Assembly (NCBI GenBank): GCA_050692195.1
Contig: JBOGVA010000074.1
Span: forward strand, 1-64,000
Length of the DNA: 64,000 bases
Source of the DNA: JBOGVA01 sp050692195
Lineage (GTDB): Bacteria; Actinomycetota; UBA4738
Reading direction: 5' to 3'
Position numbers and translations under genes: made by a program. The notes under the pieces are model-generated. The model saw nothing but the letters and a program-made list of their open reading frames with translations. It made no database searches and was not told where the DNA came from. Of this stretch, positions 44,916 to 54,546 are shown in pieces; position 1 is the first letter of the stretch, and the number at the start of each line of letters is the position of its first letter.

Positions 44916-45347
44916 TCACGGAGACGTCAGCAGCTCCGGGGCCTGGGGACCGGCCGTCAACAGGAGCGAGCGATACCTGGGCGGCCATCCAGCCGGCCGG
45001 CCGCCTGCCTTGGAGAGGAGGACCGCCACCGCCACTCCACGGACCGCCACCTCGCCGCGGCACGACATCTCGAACCGATAGGTGACCGAGGTTTCCCCGA
45101 CCGAGCTCACCGCGAGACTGATGTCGACGAGGTCGCGGAACTGTAGGGGGCGCTCGAAGTCGGCCTCGATGTGAGCGCGGGGAAGGCGCCCGTAGACACG
45201 GTGAAGTATCCCCAGGCGCTCCAGGAGCGCGGTCTCCGCGACCTCGATGAACCGGAAGGCGGCGGTGTTGTGGTAGGCGCCCGAAGCATCCGTGTCGGGC
45301 CATTCGATCCGACGTTGGACCAGGATGCTGGCCGGCGAGGAGGGCAT
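44916..45347 (-). CDS. Hotdog-fold acyl-CoA thioesterase (4HBT family)
   Basis: A 143-residue thioesterase: RRIEWPDTDASGAYHNTAAFRFIEVAE contains the catalytic Asp of the DxDxxGH/Y region, and FERPLQFRDLVDISLAVSSVG follows. It hydrolyses an acyl- or aroyl-CoA. Related genes accompany aerobic 2-aminobenzoyl-CoA pathways, and the flavin fusion enzyme is encoded close by on the other strand. It overlaps the upstream region of the LLM gene. Confidence 0.82.
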   Translation of the reverse strand: MPSSPASILVQRRIEWPDTDASGAYHNTAAFRFIEVAETALLERLGILHRVYGRLPRAHIEADFERPLQFRDLVDISLAVSSVGETSVTYRFEMSCRGEVAVRGVAVAVLLSKAGGRPAGWPPRYRSLLLTAGPQAPELLTSP

Positions 45348-45396
45348 TGGAGCCTATTCTGTAGCGTCCTGGCCCGAGTGGCGACGGAGGGTCGGC

Positions 45397-46242
45397 GTGA
45401 AGGTCGGAGTGGGACTGCCCAACACCATCCCGCTGATGGACGGGCCGGTGGCGGTCGAGTGGGCCCGCCGAGCCGAGCGAGGTCCGTTCTCCAGCCTGGG
45501 GGTACTGGACCGGGTGCCCTACGATAGCTTCGATCCCTTCGTCACGCTGGCCGCCGCTGCCGCTGCGACCAACCGCATAACGCTGGTCACCATGGTGGTG
45601 ATCGGGCCACTCCGTGGTTCCGTCCTCCTGGCCAAGCAAGCGGCCTCGGTCGATTCGATCTCCGGTGGGAGGCTCGTGCTGGGGCTGTCGATTGGGGCTC
45701 GCCGCGAGGACTACCTGACCGCACGGGTCGACCATCGAATCAGGGGCCGCAGACTCTCGGAACAGCTGTCGGCCCTCAGATCCCACTGGGAACAGGAGGC
45801 GTTCGTCCCGGGTACCGTCCCTCGTGCCGGGGCCCCGAAGCTCCTGGTCGGTGGGCTCACCGGGGAGGCGTTCGGCAGGATGGCCCGGTATGCCGACGGC
45901 TACGTGCACGGCGGTGGTCCCCCTCGGGCCTTCGCCGGCGCCGCCTCGAAGGCGAGGGCCGCCTGGACCCAACTCGGCCGTCCCGGGCGCCCCGCGCTTT
46001 GGGGGCAGGGCTATTTCGCCCTGGGAGGAGGATCCGCCGGACCGGGCGCCGACTACCTGAGGGACTACTACGCCTTCACCGGTCCCTTCGCGGAGAAGAT
46101 CGCCGCGGCGAACCTCACCACCCCCCAGGCAATCATGGACTTCGTGCGGGGCTACGAGGAGGCGGGATGCGACGAGCTGGTCCTCCTGCCGACGGTCCCG
46201 AGCATCGAGCAGGTGGACCGTCTGGCGGAAGTCGTGGGCTAG
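45397..46242 (+). CDS. LLM-class flavin (probably F420) oxidoreductase
   Basis: 281 residues of the luciferase-like monooxygenase fold: VGVGLPNTIPLMDG, FSSLGVLDRVPYDSFDP, NRITLVTMVVIGPLRGSVLLAKQAASVDSISGGRLVLGLSIG in pieces typical of F420-dependent members, ending in DELVLLPTVPSIEQVDRLAEVVG. GTG 45397 is preceded by GGAGG; upstream in-frame codons are antisense to the thioesterase. It ends 11 bases before the flavin fusion gene and is probably its operon partner. Confidence 0.85.
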   Translation: MKVGVGLPNTIPLMDGPVAVEWARRAERGPFSSLGVLDRVPYDSFDPFVTLAAAAAATNRITLVTMVVIGPLRGSVLLAKQAASVDSISGGRLVLGLSIGARREDYLTARVDHRIRGRRLSEQLSALRSHWEQEAFVPGTVPRAGAPKLLVGGLTGEAFGRMARYADGYVHGGGPPRAFAGAASKARAAWTQLGRPGRPALWGQGYFALGGGSAGPGADYLRDYYAFTGPFAEKIAAANLTTPQAIMDFVRGYEEAGCDELVLLPTVPSIEQVDRLAEVVG

Positions 46243-46253
46243 GGGAGGGTGCG

Positions 46254-48407
46254 GTGCGGATCGTGACCCTGGGAGGGGGGCCGGCAGGACTGTACTTCAG
46301 CCTGCTCATGAAGAAGGTGGATCCTGATCACCAGGTCACGGTGGTCGAGCGCAACCCCCCCGACGCCACGTACGGCTGGGGGGTGGTCTTCTCGGAGGAG
46401 ACGCTCGGCGCGCTGCGGGATGCCGACCTCCAGACGTTCGAGGAGATCCAGGACAGCTTCGCGAAGTGGAACGCCATCGACGTCCACTACCGGGACCGGA
46501 CCATCCGCTCCCGCGGGCACGCGTTCTCCGCCATCTCTCGCGTGAAGCTCCTGAACATCCTGCAGCGCCGGTGCGCCGATCTCGAGGTCGACCTGCAGTT
46601 CCTGACAGAGGTCACGGATCCGCAGACGCTGCTGGAGGCCGACCTCGTCGTCGGGGCGGACGGGGTCAACAGCGTGGTCCGAGGACGCTTCGCCGATCGC
46701 TTCCTGCCCGCGCTCGACGTGCATACCACCAGGTTCGTCTGGTTCGGCACGGACCTGGTGTTCAAGGCCTTCACCTTCATCTTCCGCGAGAACGAGCACG
46801 GGCTGTTCCAGGTGCACGCCTACCCCTTCGACGCGCAGACCAGCACGTTCATCGTCGAATGCCCCGAGTCCACGTGGGCACGGGCTGGGCTCGATGGAGC
46901 CACGGAGGTGGAGAGCATCGCCTACTGCGAGAAGCTCTTCGCCGACGATCTCGCCGGACACTCGCTTCTTTCGAACCGGTCGCTCTGGATCAACTTCATC
47001 ACGGTCAAGAACCAGACCTGGCACCACCGCAACGTCGTCCTGCTGGGCGATTCGGCCCATACCGCTCACTTCACCATCGGCTCGGGGACGAAGCTCGCCA
47101 TGGAGGATGCCGTCGCCTTGTCCGAAGCTCTTCGCCGGCACGCCAACCTGGAGACCGCTCTCACCGACTTCGAGATGGAGCGTCAGCCGGTCGTGGAGCG
47201 TTTCCAGGAAGCCGCCCTGGAGAGCTCCGCGTACTTCGAGAACGTGAGCCGGTACGCGACGTTCGACCCGATCCAGTTCGCCTTCAACCTGCTCACCCGG
47301 AGCGGGAGGATCACCCACCTCGAGCTCGAGAAGCGCGACCCCGACTTCGTCGCGAGGGTCGATGGATGGTTCGCGGCCAACGCCACGGGAGACGATGAGG
47401 CCGAGGACGTCATCGCCCGCCCGCCCATGTTCTCGCCGCTCATATTGGGGGGAACGACGATCGCGAACCGCGTGGTGGTGTCCCCGACAGGTGAGGACGA
47501 CGCCGCGGAGGGGGAGCCGAGCGCCGGCCACGCCGAACGATTGCTGCTCGCAGCCCGGTCGGCGGCGGGGCTCGTGCTGACCGAGCCCGTCGCGGTCTCG
47601 GCACACGCGCGGATCACTCCCGGAACGCCGGGGCTCTACGAAGATCGCCACGGCGACGCATGGCGGCGGATCGTGGAGGAGATCCATCGCATACCGGCGG
47701 CCCGGGTGGCCATCCGACTGGTGCACGCGGGGGCCCGGGGGGCGACCCGCCCCCGGCGGTGGGGCGTGGACCGGCCGCTCCGAGACGGAGCCTGGCCGCT
47801 GCTGGCCCCGTCGGCCGTGCCCTACACGAGAGGGAGCCAGGTGCCTCACCCCATGACTGCCGACAAGATGCAGGACGTCAGGGACGATTTCGTTCGGGCC
47901 GCCGAGCGTGCCGCGGAAGCCGGGTTCGATCTCCTCGAGCTGGACATGGGGCACGGGTACCTCCTGGCGAGCTTCCTGTCTCCGCTTACCAACCGGCGGT
48001 CCGACGCGTACGGGGGCTCCTTGGAGAATCGCATGCGCTATCCGCTCGAGGTCATGGACGCCGTCCGCGCGGTCTGGCCGGGCGACCGCCCCCTCGGCGC
48101 TCGGCTGAACGTGACCGATTGGGCAGCGGGGGGCTTCGACGTGGACGAGGCGGTGTGGGTCTCCGGGGTGCTGGGGGAGCACGGTTGCGATCTCATCGAG
48201 GTGGCGGCCGGCCAGACGATCGAGCACGACAAGCCTCAGTACGGGCGATTCTTCCTCGTCCCGTACAGCGACCGCGTTCGAAACGAAGCCAGCATCCACA
48301 CCCTGGCCTCCGGCGGCCTCACCACGGCAGACGAGATCAACACGATCCTCGCGGCGGGCCGGGCCGACCTGTGCGTACTGGACCGCCGAGCGGCCCCGGG
48401 TCGCTAG
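46254..48407 (+). CDS. 2-aminobenzoyl-CoA/salicylyl-CoA monooxygenase - Old Yellow Enzyme fusion
   Basis: A 717-residue bifunctional flavoenzyme. Residues 1-385: FAD monooxygenase with GGGPAGL, an FAD/aromatic ring region and GDSAHTAHFTIG. Residues about 395-717: Old Yellow Enzyme domain (FSPLILGGTTIANRVVVSP, LDMGHGYLLASF, SPLTNRRSDAYGGSLENR, ASGGLTTADE). This architecture matches the enzyme that hydroxylates and reduces the ring of 2-aminobenzoyl-CoA, also annotated salicylyl-CoA 5-hydroxylase. The C-terminus stops early at DRRAAPGR, where relatives continue for about 40 residues; a frameshift is suspected. GTG 46254 follows GGGGAGG. Confidence 0.83.
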   Translation: MRIVTLGGGPAGLYFSLLMKKVDPDHQVTVVERNPPDATYGWGVVFSEETLGALRDADLQTFEEIQDSFAKWNAIDVHYRDRTIRSRGHAFSAISRVKLLNILQRRCADLEVDLQFLTEVTDPQTLLEADLVVGADGVNSVVRGRFADRFLPALDVHTTRFVWFGTDLVFKAFTFIFRENEHGLFQVHAYPFDAQTSTFIVECPESTWARAGLDGATEVESIAYCEKLFADDLAGHSLLSNRSLWINFITVKNQTWHHRNVVLLGDSAHTAHFTIGSGTKLAMEDAVALSEALRRHANLETALTDFEMERQPVVERFQEAALESSAYFENVSRYATFDPIQFAFNLLTRSGRITHLELEKRDPDFVARVDGWFAANATGDDEAEDVIARPPMFSPLILGGTTIANRVVVSPTGEDDAAEGEPSAGHAERLLLAARSAAGLVLTEPVAVSAHARITPGTPGLYEDRHGDAWRRIVEEIHRIPAARVAIRLVHAGARGATRPRRWGVDRPLRDGAWPLLAPSAVPYTRGSQVPHPMTADKMQDVRDDFVRAAERAAEAGFDLLELDMGHGYLLASFLSPLTNRRSDAYGGSLENRMRYPLEVMDAVRAVWPGDRPLGARLNVTDWAAGGFDVDEAVWVSGVLGEHGCDLIEVAAGQTIEHDKPQYGRFFLVPYSDRVRNEASIHTLASGGLTTADEINTILAAGRADLCVLDRRAAPGR

Positions 48408-48432
48408 CCCGCGCTCTCTATGCGGTCGCCGC

Positions 48433-49797
48433 TCAAGCCGAGCTAGAGCCGCTCCGAGGAGGCCACTGGTAGCCCTGCCACGGGTCGTAGTCCACCTCGA
48501 GCGCCTCCTGATGAGGGCGCTCGGCCTCAGGCACGTTCCTCAGATTCAGCCGGATTCGCGTCCAGGTGGTGCTTCGCCCCCGCATCGAGTCCACCAGCAG
48601 ATCGGCAGGCTCCAGGTACGACCACACCCCGGGATGCCGCGCCTTCCAACGCTCCAGTCCCTCCATCGCCTCCTCCTCGGTGGCCGCCCGAGCGATCTCG
48701 ATCAGGGGCATGGTCGTCCGCCGCCGTCCCGTCGGTCCGGCGGCCTTTCCCGGCGCGGGAGGCGGCACCATCCCTTCTCGCACCTGTGTGCCGGTGGCCC
48801 TTCGTCGCTTGGACGGCTGGACCCGGGGCGGCTCGCCCGCCTGCTTGGCGAAATGGGGCGGCCACGGGGCGTCGGCGAAACCGGCGGCTTCGTGCTGGGC
48901 CGCCAGCTCCAGGAGCGGTTCCAGCGAGCCGGCGGCCTCGTCGATCCCCTCCGAAGGGTCGCCGAGTCGGGCAAACCGCTCCGGAACGGTGTCGATCGTG
49001 AACGCAGCAGGGTCGCAATCGGGCGCCTCGTCCCAGCTGATGGGAGTGGACACTCGAGCATCGGGGGTCGGGCGAACCGAATAGGCGGACGCGACCGTCC
49101 GATCCTTTGCGTTCTGGTTGTAGTCGAGGAAGACGCCGTGGCGTTCTTCCTTCCACCACTTGCTGGTGGCAAGCTCCGGCACCCGCCGTTCGACCTCTCG
49201 GGCCAGGGCCAGGGCCGCGCGGCGTACTTCCGTGAAGGACCACCGGCGCTCGATCCGGCAGTAGACGTGGAACCCTCGCGAACCTGACGTCTTGGGCCAT
49301 CCCACCAATCCGAAGTCCTCGATGGCCTCCTTGGTCACCAGGGCGACGTCCCGGATCTGTGCCCATTCCACGCCGGGGAGAGGGTCGAGGTCGACCCTGA
49401 GCTCGTTGGGGTGGTCCAGGTCGTCCGCACGGACCGGGTGCGGATTGAGGTCGATGCACCCGAGGTTGACCACCCAGGCAAGCTGCGCGGCATCCCGGAC
49501 CACGATCTCGTGGGCCGTCCGGCCGGATGGGAAGCTCAGCTCGACCATCTCGACCCAGTCGGGCCGCGACTCCGGGGCCCGTTTCTGGAAGAAGAACTCG
49601 CCCTCGGCCCCGTTGACGTACCGCTTCAGGGCCATGGGACGTCCCGCCACCCCGCGAAGAGCGCCGCCGGCCACGGCCAGGTAATAGCGAACGAGGTCCA
49701 GCTTGGTGTGCCCGGTGCGCGGGAAGAAGACCTTGTCCGGATTGGTGACGGTCACGTCACGGCCGTCGACGGGCAGGATCTCCTTTCGGCCCGGCAT
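48433..49797 (-). CDS. LigD-type NHEJ polymerase/primase domain protein
   Basis: 454 residues. The archaeo-eukaryotic primase core carries VTNPDKVFFP, GCIDLNPHPVRADD, the catalytic Asp pair in RVDLDP, KTSGSRGFHVYC and KDRTVASAYSVRP. After a basic Pro/Lys-rich linker a C-terminal domain (PLIEIARAATEEEAMEG ... RGRSTTWTRIRLNLRNVPEAERP) follows, common in actinobacterial stand-alone LigD polymerases. It fills gaps at DNA double-strand breaks together with Ku and a ligase; neither is in this window. ATG 49797 begins the conserved core. Confidence 0.88.
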   Translation of the reverse strand: MPGRKEILPVDGRDVTVTNPDKVFFPRTGHTKLDLVRYYLAVAGGALRGVAGRPMALKRYVNGAEGEFFFQKRAPESRPDWVEMVELSFPSGRTAHEIVVRDAAQLAWVVNLGCIDLNPHPVRADDLDHPNELRVDLDPLPGVEWAQIRDVALVTKEAIEDFGLVGWPKTSGSRGFHVYCRIERRWSFTEVRRAALALAREVERRVPELATSKWWKEERHGVFLDYNQNAKDRTVASAYSVRPTPDARVSTPISWDEAPDCDPAAFTIDTVPERFARLGDPSEGIDEAAGSLEPLLELAAQHEAAGFADAPWPPHFAKQAGEPPRVQPSKRRRATGTQVREGMVPPPAPGKAAGPTGRRRTTMPLIEIARAATEEEAMEGLERWKARHPGVWSYLEPADLLVDSMRGRSTTWTRIRLNLRNVPEAERPHQEALEVDYDPWQGYQWPPRSGSSSA

Positions 49798-49851
49798 GTC
49801 CACACGATACGGCGTGCCGACTCGGCCGTAGACTGCCTCTCGTGCCTGTCT

Positions 49852-52800
49852 GCCGTCACCCTGGGGGCTCGCCCCGAGGAGGGCGAGGGGATCGTCGCCG
49901 GTGACGTCGTCAACACCGCTGCACGCCTCCAGCAGGCCGCGCCCACCAACGGGGTAGTGGTGGGCGAGGTCACCTTCCGCGCTACCAAGGACGTCATCGA
50001 ATACGAAGAAACCGAACCGGTCCTGGCGAAGGGGAAGGCCGAGCCGATCCCGATCTGGCTCGCCAGGGCCCCCCGGACCCGATTCGGTGTGGACGTCGAG
50101 CAGGCGGATCGCGCCCCGTTCGTTGGGCGGCACGATGAGCTGGAGCTCATGAAACGGACGTTCGCCCGAACGGTGAACGAGTCGGGGGTCCAGGTGGTCA
50201 CCGTGACGGGTGAGCCGGGCGTGGGCAAGACGCGGCTGGTCTGGGAGCTCCGAAGCTTCCTCGACAACCAGCCGGGCCTCGTCTACTGGCGCCAGGGCCG
50301 CTGCCTCCCATACGGCGAGGGCGTGACGTTCTGGGCGCTCGGCGAGATGGTCAAGGCCCAAGCCGGGATCCTGGAGTCCGACGACCCGGAGCAGGCCGCA
50401 CAGAAGATCGAGGTGGCGGCGCGGGCGGTGGCCACCGACTCCTCGGAGCAGGAATGGCTCGAGGCCCGGCTCTCTCCACTGGTGGGCATCGGCGGGCCCG
50501 ACGGCGGCAGGGTCGCCGAGCGAGACGAGTCCTTCGCGGCCTGGCGTCGGTTCCTGGAGGCCATCGCCGCGCTCCGGCCGCTCGTTCTCGTGTTCGAGGA
50601 CCTTCACTGGGCCGACCTGGCGCTGCTCGACTTCGTGGAGCATCTCGTTGACTGGTCCACCGAGGTGCCACTGCTCGTGCTCTGTACTGCCCGGCCGGAG
50701 CTGTACGAGCGGTACCCTGCGTGGGGGGGCGGCAAGCGAAACTCCACCACGCTGGCGCTCCCTCCCCTCGCGGAGCAGGACACGGCGCACCTGATCTCCG
50801 TCCTTCTGTCCCAGGCGGTGCTTCCGGCGGAGGTGCATGCCGCCTTGCTCGAGCGGTGCGGCGGCAATCCCCTCTATGCGGAGGAGTTCGTCCGGATGCT
50901 GCTGGACCGCGGGATCCTGGAACGTCGCGGGCGGACGGTCCGGATCGCGCCGGGCTCCGAGATCCCCGTCCCCGAGACAGTGCAGGCCCTCATCGCCGCC
51001 CGCCTCGACACCTTGCCTCCCGAGCGGAAGTCACTCCTCCAGGATGGCTCGGTGGTGGGGAAGGTGTTCTGGTCGGGAGCGGTGGCGTTCATGGGCGGGA
51101 TCGACGAGAGGACGGCGAGAGCCGAGCTGCACGAGCTGGGCCGCAAGGAACTGCTCCGTCCGGCCAGGACTCCATCGGTGAAGGATCAGGCGGAGTATTC
51201 CTTCTGGCACATCCTCGTGCGGGACGTCGCCTACGGGCAGATACCTCGGGCCTCGCGAGGTCGCAAGCACCGGCTGGCGGCAGAGTGGTTAGAGCGAGTG
51301 GCCGGCGACCGGGTGGCCGACCTCGCGGAGTTTCTGGCCTTCCACTACGAGCGAGCTCTGGAGCTGGCCCGGTCGGCTGGCGAGACGGAGGAGGTCCCAG
51401 CACTGGAGGAAGGGACCTTGAGATTCCTCGTCATGGCCGGCGACCGCGCGTTCCATCTCGATCTCGGGAAGGCGTACGAGTTCTACCGGCGGGCGCTCGA
51501 GCTCATTCCGCCCGAGCATCCGGATCGTCCGCGCGTCCTGGCCGAGGCGATGGACGCCGGTGGCGGCGCTGGCCTGCTTTCCCTGGACGAGGCGGAGCCT
51601 CGTTTCCTGGAGGCGATCGAGGCGTTCCGGACCCGGGGCGACCTCCTGGGCGCCGGAGATGCGGCGCTCAGGCTCGCGGGGTGGGTCTGGGTGCGGGGCG
51701 AGACTTCCCGGGCGGCGAGTATCGCTGGGGAGGCCGCCGACCTCCTCGAGCCACACGGCTCCACGCCACAACTCGCCGAGGCCTACAACGAGCTCGCCCG
51801 TTACGCCACGCTTGGCGGACGGCGGGATGAAGGCCTTCGATGGACCGAGCAGGCGCTCGCGATGGCCCGAGAGCTGGGCATCGGCAGGGTGGAGGCCAGG
51901 GCGCTCCAGTTCCGGGGAATCATCAGATGCGAGCGCGGCGACGTGGGGGGCCTGGAGGACCTCCGGGAATCGCTGCGCATGTGCCTCGAGTTGGGAGTGG
52001 GAGTGACATACGAGACGGGAACCGCGTACACGAACCTTGGAAGCGAGTTGTGGATGATCCAGGGACCGGCCAGCGCCCTGGAGATCTATCGCGAAGGGGT
52101 CGAATTCGCCACGCGGCGCCGATACGCCGCGCAGGTCGCGTGGATAAGGGCGGAGATGCTCTGGGCGCTGTTCGACCTCGGCGATTGGGACGAGGTGTTG
52201 AGAGTCGCGGACGAGCTGCTCGAGTGGGATCCGGCCGGCGCTCGAACCCAGCAGGGGGTGTTCGCCCTCTCCTACAAGGCCCGGGTGCTCGTTTCGCGAG
52301 GCGAGGTGTCGGAGGCCATTGGTCTCTGCGCCCACCTCCTCCCTCGAGCCAGGACCATCAGGGACCCGCAGGTGCTCGGGCCGGCGCTGGAGGTGGCCGC
52401 CCTGGTCGAGCTGGCCCGAGGGGACCAGGGCGGTGTGCCGGCGGCCGCCGCGTTGATCGAAGAGCTCAACCGAGAGCAAGGTGCGTTGCTGTTGACGCAC
52501 GGTTTGACGGCGGCGAACGCTGCACGTGTGCTCGTTGCCGCCGGAAAGCCGGAGCGGGCGAAGGCGTTCCTGGAGAAGGCGGCCGGGGGAGTCGGGCGCG
52601 CGGAACACAACGTGCTTACGGGGCGAGCCGTCCTGGCGGAGTCGCTGGGCGATCTGAGGGAAGCGCTGGAGCTGTACTCCGACGCCGCAGCGCAATGGGC
52701 CCGCTTCCGGATCCCGTTCGAGCAGGCTTTGGCTCTGCTCGGGGTAGGGCGGTGCCTGGTGAGCCTGGGCCGACCGGGCGAGGCCGCGGAACCTTTGCGG

Positions 52801-52893
52801 GAGGCCCGCGACATCTTCACCCCGCTCGGAGCTCGGCCCGCGCTCAAAGAGACCGACGAGCTGCTCGAGCGGGCGGTGGCCCGGACGTCCTGA
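49852..52893 (+). CDS. 5'-truncated cyclase - AAA ATPase - TPR protein
   Basis: Recognisable sequence begins abruptly at codon 49852 with the C-terminal third of a class III cyclase domain ([24 protein letters not shown]). The first two thirds, with both metal Asp residues, are missing. The ATPase follows, with Walker A [14 protein letters not shown] and Walker B [15 protein letters not shown], then a long TPR region to 52893. The frame stays open upstream but is antisense to ligD; the first ordinary start beyond ligD is GTG 49957. It looks like a deletion scar joined to the ligD upstream region. The AAA-TPR part may still be translated. Confidence 0.75.
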   Translation, partial: [1013 protein letters not shown]

Positions 52894-52906
52894 GGGTCGC
52901 TCCTGG

Positions 52907-53116
52907 TCAGGCGCCCAGCTCGTAGACCTGGCCCGGGTCCATGTCGAGGCCGTTCATGACCTGCCACAGGGCGGCCAGGGCCTTCTGCGCGTTGCGTCGG
53001 GCGAAGGGCGGTAGGTCGTCGCCGTGCATCTCGATCACGCTCGCCAGCTGCCGGTAGCAGTCTACGAGCTTGCCCTCGGCCCCGGTCAGCTCGACGCCCA
53101 TGTGGTTCTCCATCAC
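52907..53116 (-). CDS. Small hypothetical protein, 69 residues
   Basis: A soluble helical protein (LVDCYRQLASVIEMHGDDLPPFARRNAQKALAALWQVMNGLDM) without a known family. GTG 53116 overlaps the stop of the CoA ligase as GTGA, and ATG 53113 follows directly, so it is coupled to the ligase and may serve the same pathway. It is convergent with the AAA-TPR gene. Confidence 0.65.
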   Translation of the reverse strand: MMENHMGVELTGAEGKLVDCYRQLASVIEMHGDDLPPFARRNAQKALAALWQVMNGLDMDPGQVYELGA

Positions 53117-54471
53117 GTCTGCCTCCGCTCGTCTTCGGTGCCGATCACGATCCGTTCGTCCAGCAATCGCTTGGCCTTCAGCTCGAAGCGGGGGAGCGTG
53201 CCGTTCTCCGCCTGCTTCACCCCGAATCGCAGGCCCTCATGGGACTCGGCCAGCTCCTTCCCGAGTTGCTCAAGCAGTGCGTCGGCATCCGGCCTGGGAT
53301 CCGGAATCTCCACCAGGATCTCGATCTCGTCCCGCCGTCCTTCCGCGGTGTACAGGTGGATCTGGAACTCGTCGATCTCGGGATGCTCCCGGATGATGGC
53401 CTCCACGGCCCGGGGGTACACGTTCGTCCCGCGGACCAGCTTCATGTCGTCCACTCGTCCGCGGATCCCGCCGTCGTACAGGTCCCACGTGCGGCCGCAC
53501 CGGCAGTTCGTCCCCGGCACTTTTACCACGTAGTCGCGGGTCCGATATCGCAGCACCGGGATGAATCCGCGGCCGAAGGAGGTCACCACCCGCTCGCCCA
53601 TCTCTCCGTAGGGGAGCGGCTTGTCGCCTTCGGGGTCCAGGACCTCTTCGATGTAGTTGTCCTCGATGATGTGCGTACCGCCTGGCTGCTCGGCGCACTC
53701 GAAGATCATGATCGTGCCGAGCTCGGTCATCCCCGCGGTGTCCCCGGCCTTGGCCCCCCACTCGGCCTCGATCAGCTTCTTGGTGGCCGGGATCGACCCG
53801 GCCGGCTCGCCGGAGAGGATCAGCTTCTCGACGGGCCCGGCCGCCAGGTCGATGCCCATCGTCTTGGCCTCCTGGGCCATGCGCAGCGCGTAGGTCGGAG
53901 TGGAGCACACGACCGTGGCGCCCATGTCCATGATCTGCTTGACTCGCTGCTCGGTGGTCAGGGCTCCTCCGGGCAGCGTGAGGCAGCCCATCTTCTCGCA
54001 GGCGTAGTGGAGCCCCCAGAAGCCGATGAACGTGCTGTAGCCGAAGGCCACGAAGACCGTGTCCTCCTGGCGTACCCCGAACCCCCACAGCCCGTAGCAC
54101 CACATCTCGGCGATCCACTCCCAGTCCTTCATGGAGTCGAGGACCCGGATCGGCGTTCGCCCCGTGGTGCCCGAGGTCATGTGGTAGCGGATGGCCCTCT
54201 GGACCGGCGCTGCCAGGTTGGTGCCGTACGGGGGGCTTTCGAGCTGGCCCTCCATCCAATCGTCCCGAGTCATGAGGGGGATGCGTCTCAGGTCGTCGAG
54301 GCCGTTGATCGAATCGGGCGTGACCCCGGCGTCGCGAAGCCGCTTCGCCTGCCACGGAACCTGGGCGTCCGCCCACATCACCAGGTTCCTGAGCTTCCGC
54401 GTCTGGAGCGCCTCCACCTGGTCGTGGGGCAGGGTCTCGTGCCGGGGGTTCCAGTACGGCGAGTCGGCCAT
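53113..54471 (-). CDS. Phenylacetate-CoA ligase-like adenylate-forming enzyme
   Basis: 452 residues of the PaaK branch: YWNPRHETLPHDQV near the start, the phosphate loop YHMTSGTTGRTPIRV, GWGFGVRQEDT-like region (GLWGFGVRQEDTVFV), TELGTIMIFECA, and a C-terminal GRVDDMKLVRGTNVYPRAVE lid. It makes an aryl-CoA from an aromatic acid, ATP and CoA. In this setting anthranilate, salicylate or phenylacetate are candidates. ATG 54471 follows AAGGAG by 6 bases; the longer frame is unsupported. It is divergent from the acyl-CoA dehydrogenase gene. Confidence 0.87.
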   Translation of the reverse strand: MADSPYWNPRHETLPHDQVEALQTRKLRNLVMWADAQVPWQAKRLRDAGVTPDSINGLDDLRRIPLMTRDDWMEGQLESPPYGTNLAAPVQRAIRYHMTSGTTGRTPIRVLDSMKDWEWIAEMWCYGLWGFGVRQEDTVFVAFGYSTFIGFWGLHYACEKMGCLTLPGGALTTEQRVKQIMDMGATVVCSTPTYALRMAQEAKTMGIDLAAGPVEKLILSGEPAGSIPATKKLIEAEWGAKAGDTAGMTELGTIMIFECAEQPGGTHIIEDNYIEEVLDPEGDKPLPYGEMGERVVTSFGRGFIPVLRYRTRDYVVKVPGTNCRCGRTWDLYDGGIRGRVDDMKLVRGTNVYPRAVEAIIREHPEIDEFQIHLYTAEGRRDEIEILVEIPDPRPDADALLEQLGKELAESHEGLRFGVKQAENGTLPRFELKAKRLLDERIVIGTEDERRQT

Positions 54472-54546
54472 GATCGTCTCCTTCCGCTCGCGGTAGCGAC
54501 TCGAGCATCGTAGCGAGTGCGGACCGCTCGTGGTAAACCGCATCGG

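Noticed and set aside
43999..45972. 657-residue minus-strand protein covering thioesterase and LLM genes
   Set aside because: Only the last 288 residues show methyltransferase motifs; the remainder is antisense or out of frame.
45999..46253. Upstream extension of the flavin fusion enzyme into the LLM gene
   Set aside because: It is an out-of-frame reading of the LLM gene; GTG 46254 has a good ribosome binding site and begins the FAD motif.
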